Origin: an uncultured bacterium
GTDB lineage: Bacteria > Elusimicrobiota > Elusimicrobia > Elusimicrobiales > Elusimicrobiaceae
Reading direction: 5' to 3'
Length of the DNA: 64,000 nt
NCBI GenBank assembly: GCA_949294095.1
Contig: CASFFZ010000007.1
Span: forward strand, 1 to 64,000
This document shows, in pieces, positions 33,537 to 42,276 of the stretch (position 1 is the first letter of the stretch; the number at the start of each line of letters is the position of its first letter). A program made the translations under genes and the position numbers. The notes beneath the pieces were generated by a model. The model had not been told where the DNA came from. It ran no database searches and worked only from the letters and a program-made list of their open reading frames with translations.

Positions 33537-35639
33537 TTATTTTTTTGCGGGTTGGGCGCTTTCTTGCGCGGGGGACTCAAACGTTGCCAGCGGGAAATAG
33601 TGCTGCAAAATTTCTTTATAGCCTTGCCCGGCTTCGGCGCGTCCGGCGGCGCCGGTTTGGTCAAACCCTACGCCGTGGCCCCAGCCCCCGCCGTAAAACA
33701 CGAAAAATTTCAATTCGCGGTCTTGGTAATTGGGCTCTACGATAAAGTAGCTGCTTCGCAGCATGCCCAGGCTTAAATTATTGCGAATGACGTTTTCTTT
33801 ATTCAGCGTTAAATTGCCTTTTGTTCCTTTTACCAGCAATCGGCTTACGTAGCCCGAGCGGCCCCGGCGCTGCGGAATAAGGGCGGTAATGCGGCCGATG
33901 TCTTTTTTCTGGCGTTTAATCAGTTGGCTCAGGTCTTCTTCGTCCACGACGCGCGTCCAGCGGAAGGCCGCCAGACTGACGTTTTTGTCGTAGCGGCTGT
34001 AAGCGTCGTGCGGATATTGCAGCAGCTCTTTAAAGTGATAAGGCTGGAGCTGGTCAAAATCAAAATCTTTATAGTCCGATGCGGGCTGCAGATACGGCGT
34101 ATCATACCAGCCGGCTTCTTTGGCGCTTTGGGTTACCCCGCCGCAATTGGCCGAAAATACGCTTTCTATGGGTTTATTTTCATAGGTCAAAATTTCGCCC
34201 ATGGTGGATTCCACCGCCGCGTTTCCGCGTTCGCTTTCGGATGTAACGCCCCCGTACACCTGACAGTTTTGCGTGTCGCACAGATCGTAGCCGTAGTATT
34301 TGTGTTTGCCCAAGTGCTTGAGCGCATAGGTGCGCGCCAACACGGCCTGCGCGCGCAGGGCGTCCATCGGAAATTGGGTGGGCATTTCGGAAGCGATGAC
34401 GCCTTGCAGGTATTCTTCTATATTTACGATATTAATGGGAATGAGGGTGTTAAGCGTGGTGTTGTGTGTAATTTGCAGTTGGCCGCGGTATTCTTTATCG
34501 TCCACGCTGGCCCAGGTCATCCCGGCGCCGCTCATTACGTTTTTCACAATAATGGTGTGGCCTTCGCCCTGCGTGTTGGAGCGGGGGGTAACAATGACGG
34601 ATTTTTTGAAAAAAATCTTTTTGTTGGCCGGCGTTAACAGGTGGGCCTTGCCGTCTTTAAGTACGGCCACCCAGCTTTCTTTGGCTTTGCCGCGGGCCAG
34701 GACGCGCCCGGTTTGGGCGTCCGTAACGGTAAAATCGTGCGAGGGAATGAAATGCACGGTGTTCCGCGCGGACGGGCGGCCGTTGGAGCGCATGCCCAGG
34801 CCGATTTTAATTTGTTTGGTTTTTACGTTTTCCGGCGGAAGAAGCGGTTTTACAAAGGTATGTTTGATGATTTCTTTGCCGCCGGTAATTTCTTTTTCCG
34901 GGCGGGTCAGGCGCGGTTTTAGGCGGGCCAAAGCGGCGTTGACGTCTTTTAGACTTTTTTCCGAGGAATAAATCATTCGGTACTGGCGGTACGCTTCATT
35001 GTAATTGCCCAATTTTTCCAGCGCGGAGGCGTAATGTTTTTTGGCTTCAATAAATTGGTGGTCGTAAACGGTAGCCTTGCGAAACGCATCCGCCGCTTTT
35101 TTATAGTCCTTTTCTTCTTCGTACAAAATGCCCAGCAGGTAATTGGCAAGCGCCGGATGCGTGCCCGCGCGCGCCGCCATTTTTAAGTTATATTTGGCCA
35201 GCTTTTTTTCGCCTAATCCCATTTGCGCCCGCGCCAGATTGATATGAAAAAATCCGGCCCGGCGGGGGTCTTCGGGCAAGAGGGAAAGAAATTTTTCGGC
35301 GGTAATGTATTGTCCGTCCGCCAGATACGCTTCGGCCGCCATTTCAATTACTTCCCGGTCTTGCGGATGGAACTTGTACGCGGCGGACATAATATCTACC
35401 GCCTGTTTGGGGTTGTTCTGCTCCATGGCGATAAAGGCCGCGTTTAAAAACGCCTGGCGGTTGCCGGTATCTTTGGAAAGGGCGATATAGGCTTCCAGCG
35501 CGTCGTCTTGTTTATACGCAAAATACAAGTCGCCCGCTTCCTGCAAACGCTGTTGTTCCGTTTGGGCGGCAGGCGTATTAGCGGCGGCCGGCCAGGCGCA
35601 CGCGGCCAACAGCGCGATAAAAACCAAAAAATGTTTCAC
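33537..35639 (-). CDS. SpoIID/LytB-domain protein with TPR repeats
   Basis: A 700-residue exported protein: signal peptide (1-20, ending AAAN), TPR-like helical repeats (about 30-235; for example NYLLGILYEEEKDYKKAADAFRKA), a linker, and a SpoIID-type domain (about 400-670; LQGVIASEMP, ALRAQAVLARTYAL, CDTQNCQVYGG, FSANCGG). SpoIID proteins are lytic transglycosylases acting on denuded glycan strands in sporulation, and relatives occur in many bacteria that do not form spores. Here it may trim peptidoglycan at division or for surface machinery. The start is GTG with a GGAG nearby. A TGATATAAT box (35670-35678) precedes it, divergent from lipA. Confidence 0.9.
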   Translation of the reverse strand: MKHFLVFIALLAACAWPAAANTPAAQTEQQRLQEAGDLYFAYKQDDALEAYIALSKDTGNRQAFLNAAFIAMEQNNPKQAVDIMSAAYKFHPQDREVIEMAAEAYLADGQYITAEKFLSLLPEDPRRAGFFHINLARAQMGLGEKKLAKYNLKMAARAGTHPALANYLLGILYEEEKDYKKAADAFRKATVYDHQFIEAKKHYASALEKLGNYNEAYRQYRMIYSSEKSLKDVNAALARLKPRLTRPEKEITGGKEIIKHTFVKPLLPPENVKTKQIKIGLGMRSNGRPSARNTVHFIPSHDFTVTDAQTGRVLARGKAKESWVAVLKDGKAHLLTPANKKIFFKKSVIVTPRSNTQGEGHTIIVKNVMSGAGMTWASVDDKEYRGQLQITHNTTLNTLIPINIVNIEEYLQGVIASEMPTQFPMDALRAQAVLARTYALKHLGKHKYYGYDLCDTQNCQVYGGVTSESERGNAAVESTMGEILTYENKPIESVFSANCGGVTQSAKEAGWYDTPYLQPASDYKDFDFDQLQPYHFKELLQYPHDAYSRYDKNVSLAAFRWTRVVDEEDLSQLIKRQKKDIGRITALIPQRRGRSGYVSRLLVKGTKGNLTLNKENVIRNNLSLGMLRSSYFIVEPNYQDRELKFFVFYGGGWGHGVGFDQTGAAGRAEAGQGYKEILQHYFPLATFESPAQESAQPAKK

Positions 35640-35669
35640 ACCCGTTTCTCCGAATAAGATTTCTTTTTT

Positions 35670-35678
35670 ATTATATCA
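35670..35678 (-). promoter_or_regulatory. Extended -10 promoter of the SpoIID gene
   Basis: Minus-strand TGATATAAT, about 30 bases before the GTG start, in the 84-base divergent region shared with lipA. Confidence 0.5.
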
Positions 35679-35707
35679 TATCGCTCTCGTCGCCACGGAA
35701 GCGCTTT

Positions 35708-35716
35708 TGCTATAAT
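35708..35716 (+). promoter_or_regulatory. Extended -10 of lipA, leaderless arrangement
   Basis: TGCTATAAT ends 7 bases before the lipA ATG and no ribosome site is present. Confidence 0.55.
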
Positions 35717-35723
35717 ACTAATC

Positions 35724-36617
35724 ATGACTACACCTATGCCCCAGTGGCTTAAAGATTTAGTGGGCCGCAACAAAGCGGCCTTGCGTTCCAGCGCGGCTTT
35801 GCACGCGCAGCAGTCCATTGACCAACACCTGCTGCATACCGTCTGCCATGCCGCCCGCTGCCCCAACCGGGGGGAATGTTTTAATTGCGGCGATGCGACA
35901 TTTATGGTATTGGGCGATATTTGCACGCGCGGCTGCCGCTTTTGCGCGGTTAGCAAAGCGCGCCCGCTGCCGCCCGATGAAAACGAACCCGAACGGGTGG
36001 CGCAGGCCGTAAAAGAGTGGGGCATCCGCTATGCGGTCTTAACCATGCCCACACGGGATGATTTAAAAGACGGCGGCGCCGCGCATTTTGCGCGCGTGAT
36101 TAGAGCCATCAAAACGCTTACGCCGCAGGTAAAAGTGGAACCGCTGATTTCGGATTTGCGCGGCGATGTGTCCGCCCTGCAAACCGTTTTGCAGGCCGGC
36201 CCGGATGTGCTGGCGCACAATGTGGAAACGGTGCCCGACTTATATGCGGCCGTGCGCATAGGGGCCGATTACAAAAGAACGCTTACGCTATTGGAAAATT
36301 CCAAAAAACTGGCGCCGCATATTTTTACCAAAACCGGCTTTATGGTAGGGCTGGGGGAAAGCGACGGGCAAATTCGTGCCTTGATGCGCGATTTGCGCGC
36401 GGCGGGGGTGGATTTATTGACCATCGGACAGTATTTGGCGCCGTCCGCGGCGCACTATCCGGTGGCGCGCTACCCCGAGCCGGCCGAATACCGCGCGTGG
36501 GAAGAATATGCCCTGTCCATCGGATTTAAAGGAGTAGCCAGCGGGCCTTTGGTGCGCAGCAGCTATCGGGCCGGGGCGCTTTACGCACGGGCGGTCAGCG
36601 GCGGCGTGTCCAAATAG
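35724..36617 (+). CDS. lipA: Lipoyl synthase
   Basis: LipA inserts two sulfurs into protein-bound octanoyl groups to form lipoyl cofactors. The 297 residues hold both [4Fe-4S] sites: the auxiliary cluster C41-x4-C46-x5-C52 and the radical-SAM cluster C67-x3-C71-x2-C74, plus the conserved C-terminal RSSY (residues about 284-287) whose Ser ligates the auxiliary cluster. No lipB or lipoate-dependent dehydrogenase gene lies in the window. Confidence 0.96.
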   Translation: MTTPMPQWLKDLVGRNKAALRSSAALHAQQSIDQHLLHTVCHAARCPNRGECFNCGDATFMVLGDICTRGCRFCAVSKARPLPPDENEPERVAQAVKEWGIRYAVLTMPTRDDLKDGGAAHFARVIRAIKTLTPQVKVEPLISDLRGDVSALQTVLQAGPDVLAHNVETVPDLYAAVRIGADYKRTLTLLENSKKLAPHIFTKTGFMVGLGESDGQIRALMRDLRAAGVDLLTIGQYLAPSAAHYPVARYPEPAEYRAWEEYALSIGFKGVASGPLVRSSYRAGALYARAVSGGVSK

Positions 36618-36627
36618 GAAGCGATAT

Positions 36628-36636
36628 TGCTATAAT
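36628..36636 (+). promoter_or_regulatory. Extended -10, leaderless arrangement (small lipoprotein)
   Basis: TGCTATAAT ends 6 bases before ATG 36643, in the 25-base gap after lipA. Confidence 0.5.
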
Positions 36637-36642
36637 ACAAGT

Positions 36643-36987
36643 ATGAAGAAAAATATATTTTTCTTAGCGGCCGTAGCGGTGCTGGCGGCCGCCTGTGCCG
36701 GCAATCCGCCGGCGTGGTGGAACCCCGGCAATGCGTATTCGTCGGGCGCTGCTGCCGACTCTTCCCGTTCGGAAACTTCCGGCCGGGTAGAAATGAGCAC
36801 GCCCGCCCAGCAGGAAATCTATATCCCGCAGGAAGTGGATATTGCGCCCCTGCCGGACGAAAGCTACGAAGAAATGATTTTAACGCCTTTGCAGGATGAG
36901 GAAACCGAAAACGACTCCGGCGAATCTTCCGCCCAGAGCGCGCCTACCGAAACCGCCTTCCTGCCGCCGCCTAGCGTATTGGAATAG
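36643..36987 (+). CDS. Small acidic lipoprotein of unknown function
   Basis: 114 residues with a clean lipoprotein signal (MKKNIFFLAAVAVLAAAC, lipobox LAAAC, Cys18), then a Gly/Ser/Pro-rich stretch and an acidic C-terminal half (PLPDESYEEMILTPLQDEETEND). No family is recognised. It has its own -10 box just before the ATG and a terminator after the stop. Confidence 0.75.
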   Translation: MKKNIFFLAAVAVLAAACAGNPPAWWNPGNAYSSGAAADSSRSETSGRVEMSTPAQQEIYIPQEVDIAPLPDESYEEMILTPLQDEETENDSGESSAQSAPTETAFLPPPSVLE

Positions 36988-36995
36988 TTTTTCAC

Positions 36996-37025
36996 AAAAA
37001 CCCGGTGCCAAGGCATCGGGTTTTT
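36996..37025. terminator. Bidirectional terminator (lipoprotein / ncRNA)
   Basis: AAAAACCCGGTGCC-AA-GGCATCGGGTTTTT can end the lipoprotein transcript on the plus strand and the RNA gene on the minus strand. Confidence 0.85.
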
Positions 37026-37516
37026 TAAGGGTATAAAGCGGAACCCCCCGGTTATTCAAACCGAGGGGTTCATCTTAACGTCTCCATTCTCACTCCTTCA
37101 CTGCTTATCTGCTTCTCTCAGGATAGGCCCAACCAACTGATTACCGGGACTTATGCCGCTTCTCGTTTCCACTCGGCCGAAGCAATTACATCAACCGCCG
37201 GAAACCCGCTATACACGACTTTGTACGACGTAACCCTCTTGCCGCACTACACCGCTTTACGTCTGCGCGTCGGCGCCCTAACTTCCAGACGGAACAACAC
37301 TTAGCGCCCTGCCCCGTCCGCGGCCAGATACGTCCGGCCCCATGCCTTACCAAGCTCCCGGACAGTTACGTAACCCAACCATCCTGGCTTTCCCTAGCGC
37401 ACAGGCCAACTTCTTCCGGCTCGGCACCTTTACAACAACAGCAACACTGCCTCACGTCACCGCTTTTGTCCGCTTACCAAGCAGCCCCCGGCAGGGCCTA
37501 CGGACTTACTTCCTGT
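36996..37516 (-). ncRNA. Probable large structured RNA, unclassified
   Basis: About 500 bases with no open frame of note but with its own sigma-70 promoter (TTGAAA-16-TATACT, 37523-37550) and a terminator at the other end. The minus strand is G- and purine-rich like a structured RNA. Helices I can see include TAGGCCC (37494-37500) with GGGCCTA (37124-37130), CGTCTG/CAGACG (37260-37265 with 37287-37292), the local hairpin CTGCTTGGTAAGCGG, and a 3' hairpin at 37042-37070. Four short blocks occur twice in the same order: GCTTGGTAAG, a GTGTTG/TTGTT block, GTAAAG(C)GGTG and GGGTTACGT, spaced about 125-175 bases apart, so the RNA seems built from a duplicated module. I could not match it to RNase P RNA, tmRNA, SRP RNA or 6S RNA. 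Confidence 0.6.
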
Positions 37517-37522
37517 ATGGAT

Positions 37523-37550
37523 AGTATAAGTGGAATTTAAAACTTTTCAA
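37523..37550 (-). promoter_or_regulatory. Promoter of the structured RNA
   Basis: Minus-strand TTGAAA (37545-37550), 16 bases, TATACT (37523-37528). It follows the glyS terminator, so the RNA is not part of the glyQS transcript. Confidence 0.6.
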
Positions 37551-37590
37551 GGGGTAATTTTACCGTCGGGAAAGCAAAAAATCTTAAATA

Positions 37591-37619
37591 AAAAACCCGG
37601 CTCAATCAGCCGGGTTTTT
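37591..37619 (-). terminator. glyQS terminator
   Basis: AAAAACCCGGCT / AGCCGGGTTTTT, 12-bp stem and 5-base loop, 16 bases past the glyS stop. Confidence 0.9.
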
Positions 37620-37634
37620 TATGAATGTAATAAC

Positions 37635-39713
37635 TTACAGTTTGGTAATGTCCGCCACCGTCTGCGTCAGGTAGCGGCGCACCCGCGCCAACAGCGCCAA
37701 GCGGTTTTGCCGCACGGCCGCATCCGGCACGTTGACCATGACGTCTTTAAAGAACATTTCCAAAGGTTCTCTAAACGCGCCGTAGGTCTTAAGAATGCGC
37801 AGGTATTCTTCCTGCGTGCAGGCGGTGTGTACCGTGCAGCCCAGTTGGCCGTCCACCTCGTGGATTTTGTCGTACAACGCTTTTTCCGCCGGCAGTTCAA
37901 ACAGTTTTTCATCCACCGTTTCGGTTACGTTGTCCGCCTTTTTAAGGAGGTTGCATACGCGTTTGGCCGGTTCCAACAGCTGGGCGAAATCTTCGCCCGT
38001 TTTAACCGTTTCCAGTGCGCTCACCAACGCCTCTGCTTGCGCAAGCGGCATTTCATACCAATTAATAACCGCATTTAAGGCCGCCGGCGTATGGCCGCGC
38101 TGTTCCAATACCAAGGACAAACGCTGATACAGAAAGCCCGGCAGTTCTTTTAAGCCTTTATCCGGCGTACCGGCCGGATACAAAGAGGCCGATTTTTCCA
38201 CCAATTCTTTAAGCGACACGTTCATTTTGCCTTCCAGCAGGATGCGCACCGCGCCAAAGGCTTGGCGGCGCAGGGCGAAAGGATCTTCGCTTCCCGTCGG
38301 GATTTGGCCGATTAAAAAGTTGCCTACCAAGGTGTCTAGTTTCCCGGCCAGCGATACCACGCTCCCCGGCAGGGTGGACGGCAACGCCGAAGAAGACGTA
38401 AGCGGATAGTAAAATTCTTCCATCGCTTGGGCGGCGTCTTGGCGGCCTTCCAAGGCGGCATATTGCCCGCCCATATAGCCTTGCAATTCGGGAAATTCGT
38501 ACACGACGTGGCTGGCCAAATCGGCATAGGCGTGCGAGGCCGCATAGTCCACGGTACCACGCAGAGAAGCCTGGCCCAGCTTATCGCACAGCCAATCCGC
38601 CAATTGCTCGGTGCGGGCCGATTTTTCGTACATGGATCCCAGCCCTTCCAGAAATTGCACGTTTTTGAGTTTTTCTTTAAACGTTTCCAGCCCGTCTTTT
38701 TTGTCGTTTTCAAAGAAGAACACCGCGTCCGAGAGGCGGGCGGACATCACTTTTTTAAACCCGTCGCGCACTTCGTTTTGGTTGACGGAAATCCCGTCGC
38801 GCACGGCGATGAAATACGGCTGCAGTTCGCCCTTGTCGTTTAGGACGGGGAACATTTTGATTTGTTTCTTAAGCACCGTGGTAACCAATGCTTTGGGCAG
38901 GGTTAAAAATTTAATTTCAAAATCGCCGCCTACGGCCACGGGATGTTCGGTAAACCAGACGGTTTCTTCAATTAATTCCGGGTCTAAGTCGGCTTGGCAG
39001 CCGCGCACCTTGGCTTCGTTGGAAACGGTCTTAATCAACGCTTCTTTGCGTTCCTGCGGCAGCACCAAAATGGGCTGCGGCTGGGAGCGGAGCAAGTCCA
39101 CATAATAGGCTTTGTCGGCTTTTTCCACTTTAATCGGCTTGCGGCCGAAGGAAGAAAGCGGATAGGTGTTGCGGTTGGACGTAACGCCGGCTACCGTAAA
39201 TTTGACCACCTTGCTGCCGTAAAGCCCGATGAGCGAGCGGATCGGGCGGCCGTAGCGCAGGCCCGATTCTTCCCACACCATATTTTTGGCAAATTCCAAC
39301 CCGGTAACGATGCGGGTAAAAATTTCCGGCAGGAGTTTGACCGTTTTTTCGCCTTTGATTTTGACTACCGCATAGATAAAAGGGCCTTTTTCCGTTTCTA
39401 CGACGGTCAATTTTTCGGGAGCGATGCCGTTCTTTTGCGCAAACCCGGCGCTTTGGGGGGTAAAATGGCCGTTGGCATCTTTTAACAGTTTGGCCGGCGG
39501 CCCTTTTACTTCTTTTTGCACGTCGGCCGATTTTTCGGCCAAGTCTTCTATATACACGACTAAGCGGCGGTACGTGCCGAAAGATTCCACCGATTTATAA
39601 GCAATTCTTTTTTCGTCCAACAGTTGGGCGGTTAACGTTTCCAGTTGCTTTAAGGCAGGCGCCATAAAGCGGGCGGGCAAGTGTTCTACGCCGATTTCCA
39701 GCAAAGCATTCAT
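37635..39713 (-). CDS. glyS: Glycyl-tRNA synthetase beta subunit
   Basis: The 692-residue beta subunit of the bacterial alpha2beta2 GlyRS binds tRNA-Gly and carries editing/HD-like and anticodon regions. Recognisable blocks are [14 protein letters not shown] (4-17), [13 protein letters not shown] (about 70), [43 protein letters not shown] and a C-terminal DALR-like anticodon domain. Its ATG overlaps the glyQ stop by 4 bases. Confidence 0.96.
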   Translation of the reverse strand: MNALLEIGVEHLPARFMAPALKQLETLTAQLLDEKRIAYKSVESFGTYRRLVVYIEDLAEKSADVQKEVKGPPAKLLKDANGHFTPQSAGFAQKNGIAPEKLTVVETEKGPFIYAVVKIKGEKTVKLLPEIFTRIVTGLEFAKNMVWEESGLRYGRPIRSLIGLYGSKVVKFTVAGVTSNRNTYPLSSFGRKPIKVEKADKAYYVDLLRSQPQPILVLPQERKEALIKTVSNEAKVRGCQADLDPELIEETVWFTEHPVAVGGDFEIKFLTLPKALVTTVLKKQIKMFPVLNDKGELQPYFIAVRDGISVNQNEVRDGFKKVMSARLSDAVFFFENDKKDGLETFKEKLKNVQFLEGLGSMYEKSARTEQLADWLCDKLGQASLRGTVDYAASHAYADLASHVVYEFPELQGYMGGQYAALEGRQDAAQAMEEFYYPLTSSSALPSTLPGSVVSLAGKLDTLVGNFLIGQIPTGSEDPFALRRQAFGAVRILLEGKMNVSLKELVEKSASLYPAGTPDKGLKELPGFLYQRLSLVLEQRGHTPAALNAVINWYEMPLAQAEALVSALETVKTGEDFAQLLEPAKRVCNLLKKADNVTETVDEKLFELPAEKALYDKIHEVDGQLGCTVHTACTQEEYLRILKTYGAFREPLEMFFKDVMVNVPDAAVRQNRLALLARVRRYLTQTVADITKL

Positions 39714-40597
39714 TTGGCGGCCTCCTCGTTTTGGGTTTCTTGTTTTTCTACGCTTTCCACATAGGTTTTGGCGCAGGCTTTGGCCAAGTTGCGGATTTTG
39801 GTAATGTTGTTGGTGCGGTCGGACACGGAAATCGCCCCGCGCGCTTCCAACATATTAAAATAGTGCGAAAGTTTCATCGCGTTGTCGTACGCCGGCAGAT
39901 ACAGGCCTTTTTTGCACAAGGCCATGCATTCTTCTTCGCATTCCTGAATATAGCGGCGCAGGTGGTCTACGTTGGATTCTTCAAAGTAATAATGCGAAAA
40001 CTGCCGCTCGCCTTCGTGGTGGACGTCGCGGTAGGTAATTTCGTCGTTCCAGCGGATGTCAAAAACGTTGTCCACTTTCTGGCAATACATGGCAATGCGT
40101 TCCAAGCCGTAGGTAATTTCCACCGTAATGGGGTGCAGGGCGTAGCCCGCCATATTTTGGAAATAGGTAAATTGGGTAATTTCCATTCCGTCCAGCCAAA
40201 TCTCCCAGCCGACGCCGGACGCCCCTAAAGTGGGGGACTGCCAGTCGTCTTCAATCCAGCGGACGTCGTGCTGCTTGGGGTCTAGGCCGATGGCTTTTAA
40301 AGAGTTTAAATAGATTTCCTGAATGTTGGCCGGGGCGGGTTTCATAATGACTTGATACTGATAGTATTTGCCCAGGCGGTTGGGGTTTTCGCCGTAGCGG
40401 CCGTCCGCCGGGCGGCGGCAGGGTTCCACGTAGGCGCGCTTGACGGGTTTGGTGGTTAAAGAGCCGAAAAAGGTTTCCGGGTTATAGGTGCCGGCGCCTT
40501 TTTCAACGTCATAGGGCTGAACGAGGACGCAGCCTTGTTTAGTCCAATAGGTGTTTAGGGCGGATATCATATCCTGAAAATTCATGCCGTATTTCAT
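39710..40597 (-). CDS. glyQ: Glycyl-tRNA synthetase alpha subunit
   Basis: The catalytic alpha subunit (295 residues from ATG 40597) has [51 protein letters not shown] and [10 protein letters not shown], all diagnostic. I reject ATG 40609 because it overlaps the -10 box TATAAT (40608-40613); even from 40597 the predicted leader is only a few bases. The promoter faces away from the HAD gene. Confidence 0.95.
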   Translation of the reverse strand: MKYGMNFQDMISALNTYWTKQGCVLVQPYDVEKGAGTYNPETFFGSLTTKPVKRAYVEPCRRPADGRYGENPNRLGKYYQYQVIMKPAPANIQEIYLNSLKAIGLDPKQHDVRWIEDDWQSPTLGASGVGWEIWLDGMEITQFTYFQNMAGYALHPITVEITYGLERIAMYCQKVDNVFDIRWNDEITYRDVHHEGERQFSHYYFEESNVDHLRRYIQECEEECMALCKKGLYLPAYDNAMKLSHYFNMLEARGAISVSDRTNNITKIRNLAKACAKTYVESVEKQETQNEEAAK

Positions 40598-40607
40598 AAT
40601 TACATAC

Positions 40608-40613
40608 ATTATA
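40608..40613 (-). promoter_or_regulatory. glyQ -10 box, near-leaderless
   Basis: Minus-strand TATAAT, 10 bases before ATG 40597. No ribosome site is seen. Confidence 0.5.
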
Positions 40614-40656
40614 TAAAATACAAACCTTCGGCGCAGAAGTTTGCCCGCGCAAAAAC

Positions 40657-40665
40657 TGCTATAAT
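40657..40665 (+). promoter_or_regulatory. Extended -10 of the HAD gene, leaderless arrangement
   Basis: TGCTATAAT ends 8 bases before ATG 40674. Confidence 0.5.
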
Positions 40666-40673
40666 ACCCCTAT

Positions 40674-41333
40674 ATGATTACGACGGTTATTTTTGATATG
40701 GACGGCTTGTTGTTTGACACCGAACCGATTTATTTTGAATGCTACAAGAAAGCCGCCGCCGAAGACGGATTAAACTTTACGTATGAACTGTTTGAATCGT
40801 GCGTAGGCATCAGCCGGGAGGATGCGGCCCGCTTTATTTTGCAGCATTTCGGCCCGCAGACCGATATGCAAAAACTGCACGTGCGGACGGGGGAAATTTT
40901 TGAAGAATACCTGGCTAACGACGGAGAAATCCGCTTTCGCCCCGGCGCCAAACAAGCGGTGGAGTTTTTTTATAACCGGGGGCTGAAGGTGGCGCTGGCC
41001 TCCTCCAACATTACGCGCTGGGTAATGTTTTTGCTGGAAAAGAAAGGAATTAAAAAGTATTTTTCCTCGGTTACCACGTCCGACGATGTATTCCGCCCCA
41101 AACCCGATCCGGAAGTGTATTTGAAAACCGCCCAAAAGTTGGGGGTGGACGTGTCGGAATGTTTGGTGTTTGAAGATTCCGTCGCCGGGGCTACGGCGGC
41201 CATTTCCGCCCGCATGCGCACCTGCGTGGTGCCGCAAATTAAAAAACCCACCCAATTCGTGCGGGAAAACGCCTTTAAAATCTATCATTCGCTGGAAGAC
41301 ATTTACCCGGATATGGACGAACTGCTGGCCTAA
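40674..41333 (+). CDS. HAD-family phosphatase / beta-phosphoglucomutase-like
   Basis: A 219-residue HAD hydrolase with a helical cap. Motif I is DMDGLLFDTE (residues 8-17, nucleophile Asp8), motif II the Ser of LASSN (about 105), motif III the Lys of FRPKPDPEVY and motif IV EDSVAG. The DGLxFDTE form fits the beta-phosphoglucomutase / phosphoglycolate phosphatase group; the substrate cannot be assigned. It stands alone. Confidence 0.88.
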   Translation: MITTVIFDMDGLLFDTEPIYFECYKKAAAEDGLNFTYELFESCVGISREDAARFILQHFGPQTDMQKLHVRTGEIFEEYLANDGEIRFRPGAKQAVEFFYNRGLKVALASSNITRWVMFLLEKKGIKKYFSSVTTSDDVFRPKPDPEVYLKTAQKLGVDVSECLVFEDSVAGATAAISARMRTCVVPQIKKPTQFVRENAFKIYHSLEDIYPDMDELLA

Positions 41334-41420
41334 CGCCTTTTTGGCCGGCCGGCCCAAAGCACATGCGCCTGCGCCGGCGAAATACGCCTTTGCGGGGGGA
41401 TCGTCGTGTTAAAGAGGGGG

Positions 41421-42122
41421 TTAAACCGTTTCCAACGGGGCCAACGCGGGCACAGAAAGGGCGTCTTCTTGATGCAGCCCTTCCGGCGCTTCCAACCCAA
41501 AGCTTTTAAGCGTATGAAGAGGATAGGACAAATAGCGGTTTAAAAACCGGCGGCACACGCTGTTGCATTTGGCTAAAGAAAGCAAATCTTCCGCGTCGGT
41601 AAACACCAAAGAAGAGAGTTTATCCTCGTGCATGCGGCGCCAAAATTCCGAGGAAATTTGAAGCACAGGATGGTCTAACCCAAACCCGGCCAACATCATC
41701 AGCCGCAGGGTAAATGCGGCGGCAAAAGCGGGGTTGGGCTCGCCGAATTCCAGTTCCGTCAGCGAGGCCAAAAGCAGTTCAAATTTTTCTTCGCTGGGCT
41801 GGTGCAGCGGGGTCAGGCGTTGGAAAAGTTCGCAGAAGTGAAAGGCAAGCGCCGTTCGTTTTAAATCTTTTCGGATCGCGGGAAAAACCTGATGCAATTT
41901 TCCGCCGGTAACCGTTCCCACCACGCCGCCGCGGCGCACATAAATGCGGTAATCGGCGTATACAAACGGCTCGCTTAACGCTTTTAATTTGCCAGCCGCA
42001 CGCGCCACCCCGGGCAGGCGCACGTGAATCCGCCCGTGTTCGCGCGTGTAGAGAGAAACCATGCGGTCGGCTTCGCGAAAATCCTGCCGCAAAAGGATAA
42101 TGCCGCTGTCTGTAAATATCAT
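41421..42122 (-). CDS. recO: DNA repair protein RecO
   Basis: RecO anneals ssDNA and loads RecA with RecR. The 233 residues start MIFTDSGIILLRQDFREADRMVSLYTREHG (OB-fold N-terminal domain) and continue with the helical C-terminal domain. The frame is open upstream to 42242, but ATG 42122 matches the family start and lies 7 bases after a TGCTATTCT box, so it may be leaderless. Confidence 0.93.
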   Translation of the reverse strand: MIFTDSGIILLRQDFREADRMVSLYTREHGRIHVRLPGVARAAGKLKALSEPFVYADYRIYVRRGGVVGTVTGGKLHQVFPAIRKDLKRTALAFHFCELFQRLTPLHQPSEEKFELLLASLTELEFGEPNPAFAAAFTLRLMMLAGFGLDHPVLQISSEFWRRMHEDKLSSLVFTDAEDLLSLAKCNSVCRRFLNRYLSYPLHTLKSFGLEAPEGLHQEDALSVPALAPLETV

Positions 42123-42129
42123 CAGTAAC

Positions 42130-42138
42130 AGAATAGCA
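42130..42138 (-). promoter_or_regulatory. Extended -10 of recO, leaderless arrangement
   Basis: Minus-strand TGCTATTCT, 7 bases before ATG 42122. Confidence 0.4.
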
Positions 42139-42276
42139 AATTTTAAAATATACAAGAAAGTCCTATGTGCAAAGACCCATGCAAAAATAGGTCTTTTGCT
42201 CCTTGAAGCTACAGCACAGATTTGAAATAATAATAATATCAAAAAGATGTTTTATCAAAAGAGGAGAATTGTATTT

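Noticed and set aside
36996-37516. RNase P RNA, tmRNA, SRP RNA or group I/II intron as identity of the RNA
   Set aside because: I looked for the GAAAGUC..ACAGAA core of RNase P, the tRNA-like ends and tag of tmRNA, the SRP tetraloop hairpin and intron domain V, and found none. A covariance search could still overturn this.
37342-37524. Short plus-strand open frame inside the RNA region
   Set aside because: No ribosome site, no family resemblance, and it lies antisense to a better-supported RNA gene with its own promoter.
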